Notes: generated by a model from the letters alone, not told the origin. A stretch of DNA of 9,831 nucleotides from Bacillota bacterium (GCA_009786175.1 WQTQ01000137.1:1-9831), one strand, 5' to 3'; positions 1 to 6,613 are shown, counted from the first letter of the stretch. Numbers and translations are program-made.

Positions 1-180
1 GACGGCCCAAAATCCACAGGCACATATGTATGGATGGAAGTTGACGATTGGGTAAAATGGGAACGCAAACTGATAGAAGGGCCGTACATCCACCATGTTG
101 TGGGCATACACGGCAACTTAATAAATGGCTTGAAAGAAGCCTGCAAGTATATCCCGGGGCTTAAAGCCGACCCGGTGTAA
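1..180 (+). CDS. C-terminal end of a fucose/arabinose isomerase-like protein (partial)
   Basis: The window opens inside a plus-strand reading frame that runs for 59 codons to a TAA at 178-180; the start lies outside the window. The fragment has a run of aromatic and acidic residues (TYVWMEVDDW) followed by EGPYIHHVVGIHG and a final ACKYIPGL segment. From memory, this resembles the C-terminus of L-fucose/L-arabinose isomerase family proteins (COG2407 type), which interconvert aldoses and ketoses in the cytoplasm. Only the tail is visible, so no catalytic residue can be checked. The next gene starts 27 bases downstream on the same strand and may be co-transcribed. The family call is a moderate-confidence recognition; that the frame is coding is more secure. 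Confidence 0.6.
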   Translation, partial: DGPKSTGTYVWMEVDDWVKWERKLIEGPYIHHVVGIHGNLINGLKEACKYIPGLKADPV

Positions 181-192
181 TAAATTAATCAC

Positions 193-200
193 AAAGGGGA
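193..200 (+). promoter_or_regulatory. Ribosome binding site of the BFD-like gene
   Basis: AAAGGGGA lies 7 bases before the ATG at 208 and supports that start. Confidence 0.7.
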
Positions 201-207
201 AAGTAAA

Positions 208-531
208 ATGTCTAATTTTACAGTATGTAATAAAAATGATGTGACGTACCTGGACATCCGCATGGCAATGGTAAAAGGCCTGCGCACCGCGGACGAAATT
301 AAGGAAGCCACCAACGCCTGCGGTGAATGCGTTGGCTGCGAAACAAGCCTGGATTGGATATTGTCCACAGTATGCCGCTGCAGGGCCGTTCCGCTGGAAG
401 CGGTGGTTAAAGCGGTGAAAAACGGAGCTGACACCGTGGAAAAAGTAGGCGAAGCTGTAAAGGCAGGTACCGAGCCTACTTGCGGCAAGTGTAAAATTTT
501 GATAGAAAATATAATTGCCATTGGGAAGTAG
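208..531 (+). CDS. Tandem BFD-like (2Fe-2S)-binding protein
   Basis: A 107-residue soluble protein made of two consecutive BFD-like modules, the small helical fold that binds a [2Fe-2S] cluster in bacterioferritin-associated ferredoxin and NirB-type proteins. Module 2 (about residues 55-105) has the complete CxC...CxxC set: C56, C58, C92, C95. Module 1 (about residues 5-50) has C7 and then C38, C41 and C44. The second cysteine of the expected CxC pair is absent (C7-N-K), and C38 may take its place. The helical signature TYLDIRMAM...GLRTADEIKEAT in module 1 is typical of the family. The protein is probably a small electron-transfer or cluster-carrying partner in the cytoplasm; the sequence shows no partner. 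It sits between an isomerase-like gene and a strong terminator, so it ends a plus-strand transcription unit. Confidence 0.85.
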   Translation: MSNFTVCNKNDVTYLDIRMAMVKGLRTADEIKEATNACGECVGCETSLDWILSTVCRCRAVPLEAVVKAVKNGADTVEKVGEAVKAGTEPTCGKCKILIENIIAIGK

Positions 532-560
532 TACACAGCTTTGCGAGGAGCCGATAGGCG

Positions 561-617
561 ACGAAGCAATCCAGTGACTTTTATTTTAGCCGCCGGATTG
601 CTTCGTGTTTCGTTTTT
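561..617 (+). terminator. Rho-independent terminator after the BFD-like gene
   Basis: A perfect 12-bp inverted repeat (561-572 with 595-606, ACGAAGCAATCC and its complement) encloses a 22-base loop. It is followed by GTTTCGTTTTT (607-617) on the plus strand. It lies 30 bases after the stop of the BFD-like gene. The minus-strand aminopeptidase gene ends at 625, so the hairpin separates two converging units. The minus direction has no T tract after the stem, so termination is best supported for the plus strand. Confidence 0.8.
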
Positions 618-624
618 CTATATT

Positions 625-2025
625 TTACTTATAAAACGCCTCAAACGCCCTAAAGGCCATGTAAACGTCTATCTTACTTACAACCTCGTAAGGCGCGTGC
701 ATACTTAGCACCGGTACACCAATGTCCACGATGTCCATGTCGTATTGGGCCAGGAATTTGGCAACGGTTCCGCCGCCGCCCTGGTCTACTTTGCCAAGTT
801 CGCCAACTTGCCACTTTACGCCCGCGCCATCCAACATAGTGCGTACAAAGGACATGTACGCGGCGGAAGCATCTACCGTGCCGCCCTTGCCGCCGGAACC
901 TACATATTTAGCAACACCCACCCCATGGTGAACAAAGCAGGAATTGCGCTTTTCAAACGCACTGGAAAATGCAGGGTCGTACGCGGCGTTAACGTCTGCG
1001 GAAAGTGCTTTTGACGCGGCCAGAACACGGCGGGCTTTGGCCCCTGCCGCTTCTGCAAGTTCTTCCACAAAGTAAGCGAAATAATTGGACGCAAGGCCTG
1101 TATTGCCTGCGCTGCCCACTTCTTCCTTGTCTGCCAAAACTGTGACAGTTGTGTATTCCGGAGAAGTTGCGCCAAATTCCGCTATAAGAGATGTGTACGC
1201 ACACACCCGGTCGTCATGGCCGTAAGAGGCCACCAAGCCCCGGTCCAGGCCGATGTCACGGGCTTTATAGGCCGGTACAGCCTTAATGTCTGCCGTATGG
1301 AAGTCCGCTTCGGTTATGCCGTATTTTTCGTGTAAAAGTTTAAGAACGGTGAATTTTGTTTTCTCTTTAATGTCGTCGTCCTGCTCCGGAAGGCTGCCCG
1401 CGATAAGGTTCATGCATTCGCCGGTAAACGCTTCGGACAATGTTTTTTTGTTTTGGTCTTTGCCCAAATGCGGCAGCAGGTCTGTGATGTAGAACAGCGG
1501 GTCGTTTTCGTCTTCGCCAATGTTTACCCGCACCATTTCTCCGTTTTCCTTAAACACAACACCATGCAGCGCAAGTGGAATAGTTGGCCATTGGTATTTG
1601 CGAACGCCGCCATAGTAGTGGGTTTTTAGGTAGGCGATTTCCGCCTCTTCGTACAGCGGGTTTGGCTTCAAGTCCAGGCGAGGGGAGTCGATATGGGACG
1701 CCACAATGCGCAGGCCATCTTCCAACGGCCTTGTGCCAATAGTGGAAAGCATAATTGCTGCGCCGCGGTTGCGCACATAAACCTTTGCGCCCGGGGCGTA
1801 TTTTTTGCCGGGTACAAACTCCGTATAGCCCAGGGAACTTGCCATTTCGATTACAGTTTCCACACAACAGCCTTCCGTTTTGGAATTGTCCAGGAAGGTT
1901 TTGTAGCCTTCGTTAAACGCGAAAATGGTTTCCATTTCTGCGGCGGACAATTTACTTGCGGCGTGCTTGCCGGTGAATGTAAGTTTGTCTTGCAGTTGCT
2001 GGGATGGTGATTTTTCTTTGCTCAT
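625..2025 (-). CDS. M18 family metallo-aminopeptidase
   Basis: A 466-residue protein, the usual length for bacterial M18 (aminopeptidase I/aspartyl aminopeptidase-like) enzymes. These are cytosolic zinc peptidases that remove N-terminal residues from peptides and form large homo-oligomers. The metal and catalytic motifs appear in family order: ASHIDSPRLD with H111 and D113, GHDDR (D271/D272, bridging metal), DKEEVGS with E301/E302 (general base and metal ligand), SADV with D344, and HAPYEVVSK with H443. No signal peptide is seen. The ATG at 2025 is preceded at 6 bases by a perfect AGGAGG (2032-2037). The stop of the upstream membrane-protein gene is only 21 bases before the start, leaving no room for a separate promoter unless it lies inside that gene. 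By eye its GC content is well above that of the upstream neighbour. Confidence 0.96.
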   Translation of the reverse strand: MSKEKSPSQQLQDKLTFTGKHAASKLSAAEMETIFAFNEGYKTFLDNSKTEGCCVETVIEMASSLGYTEFVPGKKYAPGAKVYVRNRGAAIMLSTIGTRPLEDGLRIVASHIDSPRLDLKPNPLYEEAEIAYLKTHYYGGVRKYQWPTIPLALHGVVFKENGEMVRVNIGEDENDPLFYITDLLPHLGKDQNKKTLSEAFTGECMNLIAGSLPEQDDDIKEKTKFTVLKLLHEKYGITEADFHTADIKAVPAYKARDIGLDRGLVASYGHDDRVCAYTSLIAEFGATSPEYTTVTVLADKEEVGSAGNTGLASNYFAYFVEELAEAAGAKARRVLAASKALSADVNAAYDPAFSSAFEKRNSCFVHHGVGVAKYVGSGGKGGTVDASAAYMSFVRTMLDGAGVKWQVGELGKVDQGGGGTVAKFLAQYDMDIVDIGVPVLSMHAPYEVVSKIDVYMAFRAFEAFYK

Positions 2026-2031
2026 GGGTTA

Positions 2032-2037
2032 CCTCCT
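2032..2037 (-). promoter_or_regulatory. Ribosome binding site of the M18 aminopeptidase
   Basis: Perfect AGGAGG on the minus strand, 6 bases before the ATG. It is squeezed between that start and the preceding gene's stop codon at 2047-2049. Confidence 0.9.
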
Positions 2038-2046
2038 GTGGGGATT

Positions 2047-2754
2047 TTATATTTTACTTAGTAGTCTTAACATTTCTTTTTCAGCCTTTTCTTTTTCTAG
2101 TAACTTAACTTGGAGACGTAAAATAAATAAAAGCAATAATAACACTACATTTAATGTCAAGGTTACAACGAAAAAATAGGGACTGGCAAACCAGCTAGGT
2201 ACTCTAAAAGGTGTTCTGATAGACTCTAGCCCACTTATTCGATGTAGTATTTCATGTGAAGTTACTTCCGAACTAGACAGAATTTGAATATTTATAAATT
2301 CTCCAGGGTTTAAAAAGAACTCCTTAATTTCAATACTATTATCTCTTACACCGATGCCATTTATTAACCCTGTCGTATTATCCATGACGAGAGCATCATA
2401 AATGCGAATATCACTATCAAAAACTATATACATTGGTTCTCGAAAATCTTCTTCAGTAACTACAAAATTTCCAGTATTTCTCAAATTAAGAATTGTTAAA
2501 AAGGCATTATCTATTTCGATGTCATTATATACAAATGTTATTCCACTTCCAGGCTTGTTAGTTAAAATTTGAGTTGAGTTGTTATAACTAATAGTAATCT
2601 GATTAGTTGCACGAAACCTATGAGTAATTATTATTGATACGACAATTGTTACCACTGTAAGTATTATTGAAATTAGAAAACCTGGACTTTGCAGATAATT
2701 TAATACTTTTTTCATGTAGGAATCATTGGTATTACTTTTACTTGATATTTTCAC
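2047..2754 (-). CDS. Unrecognised two-helix membrane protein
   Basis: A 235-residue protein that I do not recognise. Counting from the GTG at 2754, a short cytoplasmic head leads to a first membrane helix (about 26-44, FLISIILTVVTIVVSIII). A ~145-residue polar, beta-rich-looking domain follows, presumably outside the cell. A second helix (about 193-212, with a VVLLLLLFIL core) leads to a charged C-terminal tail (213-235, LLEKEKAEKEMLRLL) that could form a short coiled coil. The frame stays open upstream to about 2946. However, GTG 2754 has AGGGAGGGG at a 7-base spacing, whereas the upstream TTG/ATG codons have no usable site, so the GTG start is preferred. The gene is AT-rich, unlike the aminopeptidase that follows 21 bases later and is probably read from the same transcript. 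That it is a gene is well supported; its function is unknown. Confidence 0.75.
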   Translation of the reverse strand: MKISSKSNTNDSYMKKVLNYLQSPGFLISIILTVVTIVVSIIITHRFRATNQITISYNNSTQILTNKPGSGITFVYNDIEIDNAFLTILNLRNTGNFVVTEEDFREPMYIVFDSDIRIYDALVMDNTTGLINGIGVRDNSIEIKEFFLNPGEFINIQILSSSEVTSHEILHRISGLESIRTPFRVPSWFASPYFFVVTLTLNVVLLLLLFILRLQVKLLEKEKAEKEMLRLLSKI

Positions 2755-2759
2755 TAAAG

Positions 2760-2768
2760 CCCCTCCCT
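2760..2768 (-). promoter_or_regulatory. Ribosome binding site fixing a GTG start
   Basis: AGGGAGGGG on the minus strand, with GGGAGG centred 7 bases before the GTG at 2752-2754. This is the main reason to start the membrane protein here rather than at an upstream codon of the same open frame. Confidence 0.8.
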
Positions 2769-2924
2769 TTAATGTATTTGTTAACGATTGTACAGGTTTC
2801 GCATAGTGTGTTCCAATATTTAAACAATACCATACTTCGACGAACTTCTCAACAATTTCAACTGTTAATTTGCGCATTTTTGCTATACTCGTATCAACAC
2901 AACTCCAACACTTCATAACTAACA

Positions 2925-2962
2925 AAAGCCACCACAATTTCCCCAAAAATCGCAGTGGCTTT
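2925..2962. repeat. 8-bp inverted repeat in the leader region
   Basis: AAAGCCAC (2925-2932) and GTGGCTTT (2955-2962) pair perfectly around a 22-base spacer. Neither strand continues with a clear T tract, so it is recorded as a hairpin in the presumed leader, not as a terminator. Confidence 0.4.
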
Positions 2963-3034
2963 ATACATTATTTCAAAAAATTACATTTACCCCCTGATAT
3001 AACATCCTTGTTCGGTGTCAAAGGAAGTTTTCAT

Positions 3035-3063
3035 ATTATACCGTGTTTTGTGTGTATTCACAA
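3035..3063 (-). promoter_or_regulatory. Sigma-70-type promoter candidate
   Basis: On the minus strand TTGTGA (3058-3063) and a consensus TATAAT (3035-3040) are separated by exactly 17 bases. It points toward the membrane-protein gene and then the aminopeptidase, and lies just past the 3' end of the decayed Bro-N gene. Confidence 0.55.
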
Positions 3064-3068
3064 CAGCA

Positions 3069-3686
3069 TCATTTACATTTACTTTTACTCTCCTCACCTT
3101 CGCCATTTACTTCAATACCTTTCAAATCAAGGGCATTAAGCGGCGAGACAACTTCGTTGCCGGAGTGTAATTCATACTCTTTGCGGGCGGCCTTGGCAAC
3201 ACTGCCCCCTTGTTTTGCTACTTTGGCGGTTTCTGTCATGCCCTGTGGGTTTTGTTCTTTGGCAAAGTCGGTAGTGGCAGATTCTGCAAGCATGTTTAGA
3301 ATAAGTTCTGTGTTGGTTCATGTGGTCACGCAAATTTTCTTTCTTCAAGCCTTTAAGCACTTTGTATTCCTTGGTTGTTTTGCCGCTCCACTCGTGGGTT
3401 ATAATATCTGTAAGCGTGGCGTATTGCTGTGTTGATAGCAATTTCCGGATCGGCAATTTCATCTAAGCGTTCCGCTCCTACTTGGGCCAGCCATAACTTA
3501 AACGGTTCTGCTTTTGGCGATGGGATGGATTGGATAAGGCGTAAAAGCTGCTGGGTTGTGGCCACATCGGTAAGGCGCATTTTTCCATCCGGGGCCTCCA
3601 TTTTTAACTGTCCGATATTTTCGGACAGTTGGCTTCCTTCTGCGTCTAGCTTTTTCTTTAGGTCACTCCAAATGGCGCGGATTTTT
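3069..3686 (-). pseudogene. Decayed Bro-N / DinD-like antirepressor gene
   Basis: Three minus-strand fragments in different frames read as one Bro-N-domain protein of the phage-antirepressor/DinD-like type. Fragment A (about 3686-3437) gives IWSDLKKKL, then SENIGQLKMEAPDGK, RLIQSIPSPKAEPFKLWLA and RLDEIADPEIAIN. Fragment B (about 3435-3318) gives QYATLTDIITHEWSGKT and LKGLKKENLRD. Fragment C (about 3318-3069) gives NTELILNMLAESATTDFAK, then KVAKQGGSVAKAARKE and VVSPLNALDL. Compared with family members as I remember them, the first ~60 residues are missing and replaced by unrelated sequence with an in-frame stop. About 40 codons are deleted between A and B. B and C differ by one extra base near 3317. 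Intact relatives of ~280 residues are phage or element proteins thought to bind DNA or repressors. This copy cannot make a functional product. Confidence 0.85.
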
Positions 3687-3693
3687 TATGTTC

Positions 3694-4317
3694 TTATTCC
3701 AAAACCTCAACTCTATAGGCAATAGACTTCCCGCATGTCTTAAACCCCAACTTCTGTGCAAACTCAAGGTGGCTTATGCAATCGTCGTTTATAAAATAAT
3801 CCACTTTTGATTTGCCAATGTCAAAAGCAAATTTTGCGGCCATGGAAAGCAGCGACATGCCTATTTCGTCATTGGGTACTTCCAAGGCAAAAATTTCCGA
3901 CGCTTCTCTGCTCCAAAGGCTCATTAATACATAGGAATTGCCATGCATGTAAATTTGCCAGCGGGATAGGTCTTCCAGTATATCTTTGCTTGACCAACCC
4001 ATGTCCGGGTTAACTCTGCTATGCACCGCCGCGAAAATATCAAAATTTTCTGCGGTAATTGCTATTGCGTCAATGTCATTTGCGGGGGTGAAATCCTCTT
4101 TTGCCAGGCAGGTAATTATATGAGATTCCAGCACATTCGCGCCTATTTCTTCAATAAAATCTGTCGGCGGTTCGCAATTGCGGTATACAAGGTCAACTTC
4201 CCAGCCGGGGTATCTGTCCCGTAAAATTTGCCAAAACCCTTGGTACTTCTCCGGGGTTTCGGCAAAAAATTCTTTTAGCAGTACGTTATTGTTGTGTTTA
4301 AATACGGACATTTCCAT
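3694..4317 (-). CDS. GNAT-type N-acetyltransferase-like protein
   Basis: A 207-residue soluble protein. The C-terminal half has the layout of a GNAT acetyltransferase: a strand segment SYVLMSLW...FALEVPNDE, a helix region IGMSLLSMAAKFAFDIGKSK, and the ending HLEFAQKLGFKTCGKSIAYRVEVL, which matches the common 'A..LGFK..G....Y' close of the fold. GNAT enzymes transfer acetyl from acetyl-CoA to an amine; the acceptor cannot be told here. A textbook Q/RxxGxG/A CoA loop is not obvious, so the enzyme may be divergent. The ATG at 4317 has GGAG (4325-4328) 7 bases upstream; a second ATG two codons later is less well placed. The stop of the DUF6398 gene is 4 bases upstream, so the two are very probably one operon. 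Confidence 0.7.
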   Translation of the reverse strand: MEMSVFKHNNNVLLKEFFAETPEKYQGFWQILRDRYPGWEVDLVYRNCEPPTDFIEEIGANVLESHIITCLAKEDFTPANDIDAIAITAENFDIFAAVHSRVNPDMGWSSKDILEDLSRWQIYMHGNSYVLMSLWSREASEIFALEVPNDEIGMSLLSMAAKFAFDIGKSKVDYFINDDCISHLEFAQKLGFKTCGKSIAYRVEVLE

Positions 4318-4321
4318 TTAA

Positions 4322-4843
4322 TTACTCCGTTCTATCGGCAGGAATGTACGGAATTAATCCTTTAATAAAGGCCTGCTCCTGCACTTCTCTTGGCATTCTG
4401 CGAATGTCTGTAAAATATCCATTGACGGATAACATCCAAATCATGGGGTTATCTTTAATTAGATCGCTCAAAACAAACTCAAAGTTAGAGTATGACAGTT
4501 TCAACAGCCTGCTAATTTCATTGGCCTTACTGCCGGCTGTGCTTTTTGCTATGCTGAACCAATCGGCAATGTCACCTGCAGTCATGCTAATTGGCTGCGA
4601 TTTGTCAAAAATGAAATTATTTTGGCCTATTGCGTAAGCTATTCCGCAAGCCCAGGTACGGGCTTTACCTGATACAAGCGGCGACGGGCGTTTGCGGCAT
4701 AACTTTACCAATGCTTTTAGACATAGCTCTTTGTATTCAGCGTTAAGTTTTTCATCGCAGAAGGCTTCAAGTATTTTGGAAATTTCCATATATTTTGCGG
4801 ACATTGCTTTTGGATTCTTGTCAAGAGGAACTTTTTTTGACAA
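4322..4843 (-). CDS. DUF6398 domain protein
   Basis: A 173-residue protein matching, from memory, DUF6398 proteins of Firmicutes. The segments are the conserved FCDEKLNAEYKELC (about 28-41), RKRPSPLVSGKARTWACGIAYAIG (about 50-73), NFIFDKSQPISMTAGDIADWF followed by a helix-turn-helix-like SIAKSTAGSKANEISRLL (about 75-113), and an end FIKGLIPYIPADR (about 159-171). The molecular function is not established; the HTH-like segment hints at nucleic-acid binding. The start is assigned to TTG at 4843. A stop codon lies four codons upstream in frame and no strong ribosome binding site is visible. In-frame ATGs at codons 14 and 19 also lack one. The TTG lies inside an inverted repeat. The gene is followed after 4 bases by the GNAT-like gene. 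Confidence 0.8.
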   Translation of the reverse strand: MSKKVPLDKNPKAMSAKYMEISKILEAFCDEKLNAEYKELCLKALVKLCRKRPSPLVSGKARTWACGIAYAIGQNNFIFDKSQPISMTAGDIADWFSIAKSTAGSKANEISRLLKLSYSNFEFVLSDLIKDNPMIWMLSVNGYFTDIRRMPREVQEQAFIKGLIPYIPADRTE

Positions 4844-4882
4844 GGAAAAAGCTCACATGATTAGGCTTTGGAAAACCTTGTC
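4817..4882 (-). repeat. Overlapping inverted repeats around the DUF6398 start
   Basis: CTTGTC at 4817-4822 and at 4877-4882 are both complementary to GACAAG at 4839-4844. The outer pairing extends to 7 bp (GACAAGG 4839-4845 with 4876-4882) and is reinforced by AAAGC 4848-4852 with GCTTT 4865-4869. The inner pairing extends to 8 bp (4817-4824 with 4837-4844). In minus-strand RNA the shared arm contains the TTG start codon, and the two pairings exclude each other. Confidence 0.45.
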
Positions 4883-4958
4883 ATATGGGCTTGGTTGCTC
4901 AAAATGTCTAAGATTACGCTATATAACTTTTGTTTTAGTAACGTGCTACTAGGCAAAG

Positions 4959-5873
4959 TTAAATCACTCTTTTACGCACAGGAGTCCATACTTCGCTTTT
5001 TTTATTGGGCTTAGAAAAATCATATGATTCATACCATGTGATAATTGGCGCACCAGTTTCTTCATATTCCGATGTAGGCAGCCATTCAGAAGTCTTAGCG
5101 TATGCTTCCTTTGTGTCTAAGATATTACTGTTTGCAGGGTACACATTATCCACTGCGGAAACTACATGCCATGAGGATGCTTCAAAAGGTAGCACATCAA
5201 ACCTTCCCTTAAATCTGTCGGGCATAGGTTTTTCCATGATTACGCCGACACAATAAAGAATTTCATCGCCTTCATTTATGACCGATTTGATCCCTTCAAT
5301 TGTTTGTCCATGAACAGTTACAATCCCCTTCGGTTCAACCGCCGAATATTCCATAAGGACGAGCAAGTCCTCTTGCTTTAACTGCTTCCAAACATTGGCG
5401 GTATGGGGGTTTGCACCGTGATAAATAAGTGGGATATGCCCTATTTTACCCATAAGATAAAATTCACCACGTTCGACAATACGATATTCCATTTCAATGC
5501 CTCCTTTTAATGTTAGATGGAAGAATAACGGTGGAAACACTTTGAGCGTGTCTGAACTTTTACGAAGCACAGATGGCGAAACACAATACATAGCTTGAAA
5601 TGCTTTGCTAAATGCGTCCGGCGATTCGTAGCCACATCGAAGTGAAATGTCAATTATCTTTTCTTCGCTAGTTTGTAATAAACTCGCTGCTATGGAAAGT
5701 CTGCGTTTGCGGATATATTCATTTAATGTCATGCCCGCAAGGTATGAAAACATTCGTCTAAATTGATATTCCGAGCAACAAGCAATTCGCGCCACTTCTG
5801 TAAAGTCAATTACATCAAACAAACGCTGTTCGATATAACGCATGGCGGCATTCAAATTCGCTGTTGTGTCCAT
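4959..5873 (-). CDS. AraC-family regulator with GyrI-like ligand domain
   Basis: A 304-residue transcription regulator. The N-terminal ~105 residues form an AraC/XylS DNA-binding domain with two helix-turn-helix units (about 24-45, FTEVARIACCSEYQFRRMF; about 73-95, IIDISLRCGYESPDAFSKAF). From about residue 128 (MEYRIVERGEFYLMGK) to the end is a GyrI-like/effector-binding domain of the Rob and BmrR-tail type, which in known members binds small, often drug-like, molecules. The frame is open upstream, but the ATG at 5873 has AAAGGGGG (5880-5887) 6 bases before it, which sets the start. A palindrome (5890-5903) just upstream could be an autoregulatory operator. A terminator separates the gene from the kinase-like gene upstream, so it is probably transcribed alone. 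The ligand and target genes are unknown; its minus-strand neighbours are candidates only. Confidence 0.92.
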   Translation of the reverse strand: MDTTANLNAAMRYIEQRLFDVIDFTEVARIACCSEYQFRRMFSYLAGMTLNEYIRKRRLSIAASLLQTSEEKIIDISLRCGYESPDAFSKAFQAMYCVSPSVLRKSSDTLKVFPPLFFHLTLKGGIEMEYRIVERGEFYLMGKIGHIPLIYHGANPHTANVWKQLKQEDLLVLMEYSAVEPKGIVTVHGQTIEGIKSVINEGDEILYCVGVIMEKPMPDRFKGRFDVLPFEASSWHVVSAVDNVYPANSNILDTKEAYAKTSEWLPTSEYEETGAPIITWYESYDFSKPNKKSEVWTPVRKRVI

Positions 5874-5879
5874 TGTTAT

Positions 5880-5887
5880 CCCCCTTT
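5880..5887 (-). promoter_or_regulatory. Ribosome binding site fixing the AraC-family start
   Basis: AAAGGGGG on the minus strand, 6 bases before the ATG at 5871-5873. It favours this start over the upstream in-frame codon at 5909. Confidence 0.8.
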
Positions 5888-5889
5888 CC

Positions 5890-5903
5890 GTTATAACTAT
5901 AAC
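5890..5903. promoter_or_regulatory. GTTATA-AC-TATAAC palindrome, possible operator or -10 region
   Basis: Two 6-base half sites are perfectly inverted around a 2-base centre, 17 bases upstream of the AraC-family start. The minus strand contains TATAGT and TATAAC, either of which could be a -10 box, but no convincing -35 was found. An operator role is inferred from position only. Confidence 0.3.
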
Positions 5904-5911
5904 AGGCATTA

Positions 5912-5952
5912 AAAATAAAATCCCGTCATTATCGGTATGGCTTATGACGGGA
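5912..5952 (-). terminator. Rho-independent terminator after the P-loop protein gene
   Basis: TCCCGTCAT (5921-5929) and ATGACGGGA (5944-5952) form a 9-bp stem with a 14-base loop. On the minus strand the stem is followed by TTTTATTTTT (down to about 5911). It lies 22 bases past the stop of the P-loop gene and ends that transcription unit before the AraC-family gene. Confidence 0.8.
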
Positions 5953-5973
5953 AATAAAAACTCACATAACTAC

Positions 5974-6537
5974 TCATCGTAAATTTGAAAATTGCTCAAT
6001 AACCCAATTAGCATTTTCAGATATACTTTTTGTTCCATCCATACGTATAACAGGACATGGCAATTCTGTTATCCATTGTTCGTGTAGTTTACGGCCAAAC
6101 TTTGATACTTCCGCTGTTTCATATTTTTGAGCATTGGCAATGTAATCATTGACATCACCGTGGAATCGGGTGATTTTATACATATCACCTCCGGGAAGAA
6201 CCCTTTTGCCCCATCGTGCATATTCTCTGATGCGAACTCGCTCTGCACATACCTCCGCAGGTGTGGAGATAAATACTGCTAAATCTAATAAAGGGTGGAA
6301 CAACTTTCTGTCATTAAATATTGTACCTGAAATAACAAAATCAGGATACTTTTTTATGTCACTCATCAAGCCCTTGGTTCGTTCCTCTGATGGGCGAGTA
6401 GCTGTAAGCGGTATTTCTGTGTCCCAACGCCATAAATAATCATCAATATCTAAATATTGATAACTAAGTCGCTCCGCTATTTCTTTCCCAAGAGTAGTGC
6501 TTCCTGCGCCCGATGCGCCGAAAATAATAATGCCCAT
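5974..6537 (-). CDS. P-loop kinase-like protein (adenylate/shikimate kinase-like AAA)
   Basis: A soluble P-loop NTPase of 187 residues. The N-terminus is a beta strand and nucleotide loop, GIIIFGASGAGSTTLGKEIA. A DIDDYLW segment follows (about residues 31-37, where kinases of this fold bind substrate). A Walker-B-like strand AVFISTPAEVCAERVRIRE (about 87-105) leads into an arginine-rich lid-like region. The overall plan resembles small kinases of the adenylate/shikimate kinase group, but the substrate cannot be named. The Walker A lysine position holds serine (GASGAGS), which I believe recurs in a subfamily with GASGxGxTTLG loops. The start is ambiguous: ATG 6537 (AAGG aligned at a good spacing) is preferred over GTG 6543 two codons earlier. 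The gene follows the methyltransferase by ~75 bases and is closed by a terminator. Confidence 0.8.
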   Translation of the reverse strand: MGIIIFGASGAGSTTLGKEIAERLSYQYLDIDDYLWRWDTEIPLTATRPSEERTKGLMSDIKKYPDFVISGTIFNDRKLFHPLLDLAVFISTPAEVCAERVRIREYARWGKRVLPGGDMYKITRFHGDVNDYIANAQKYETAEVSKFGRKLHEQWITELPCPVIRMDGTKSISENANWVIEQFSNLR

Positions 6538-6613
6538 ATTCACATTACCTTGTCATAGTTGATATTTTTCACTTTGCTAATTACAAATACATATTTGGTA
6601 TGCCTGAAAATAT

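Larger units (their letters stand above)
2755..3068. other. Gene-free AT-rich interval (leader/promoter region)
   Basis: About 310 bases between the membrane-protein start and the decayed Bro-N gene. It holds a minus-strand promoter candidate (3035-3063), an inverted repeat (2925-2962) and the ribosome binding site of the membrane protein. The minus strand is open in frame with that gene from 2946 to 2754, but no start in this extension has a ribosome binding site. I see no other gene. If the promoter is used, the membrane-protein mRNA has a leader of roughly 270 bases. Confidence 0.5.

Noticed and set aside
189..569. 126-codon minus-strand open frame
   Set aside because: It is antisense to the BFD-like gene and crosses the terminator; no coding features.
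2755..2946. N-terminal extension of the membrane protein
   Set aside because: The frame is open, but possible starts (TTG 2946, ATG 2916) have no ribosome binding site, while GTG 2754 has an excellent one.
2925..2962. Terminator reading of the AAAGCCAC/GTGGCTTT hairpin
   Set aside because: Neither strand shows a T tract after the 8-bp stem, and no gene ends just before it.
4936..4951. TAGTA/TACTA palindrome after the AraC-family gene
   Set aside because: Only 5 bp of stem and followed by A-rich, not T-rich, sequence on the minus strand; not a convincing terminator.
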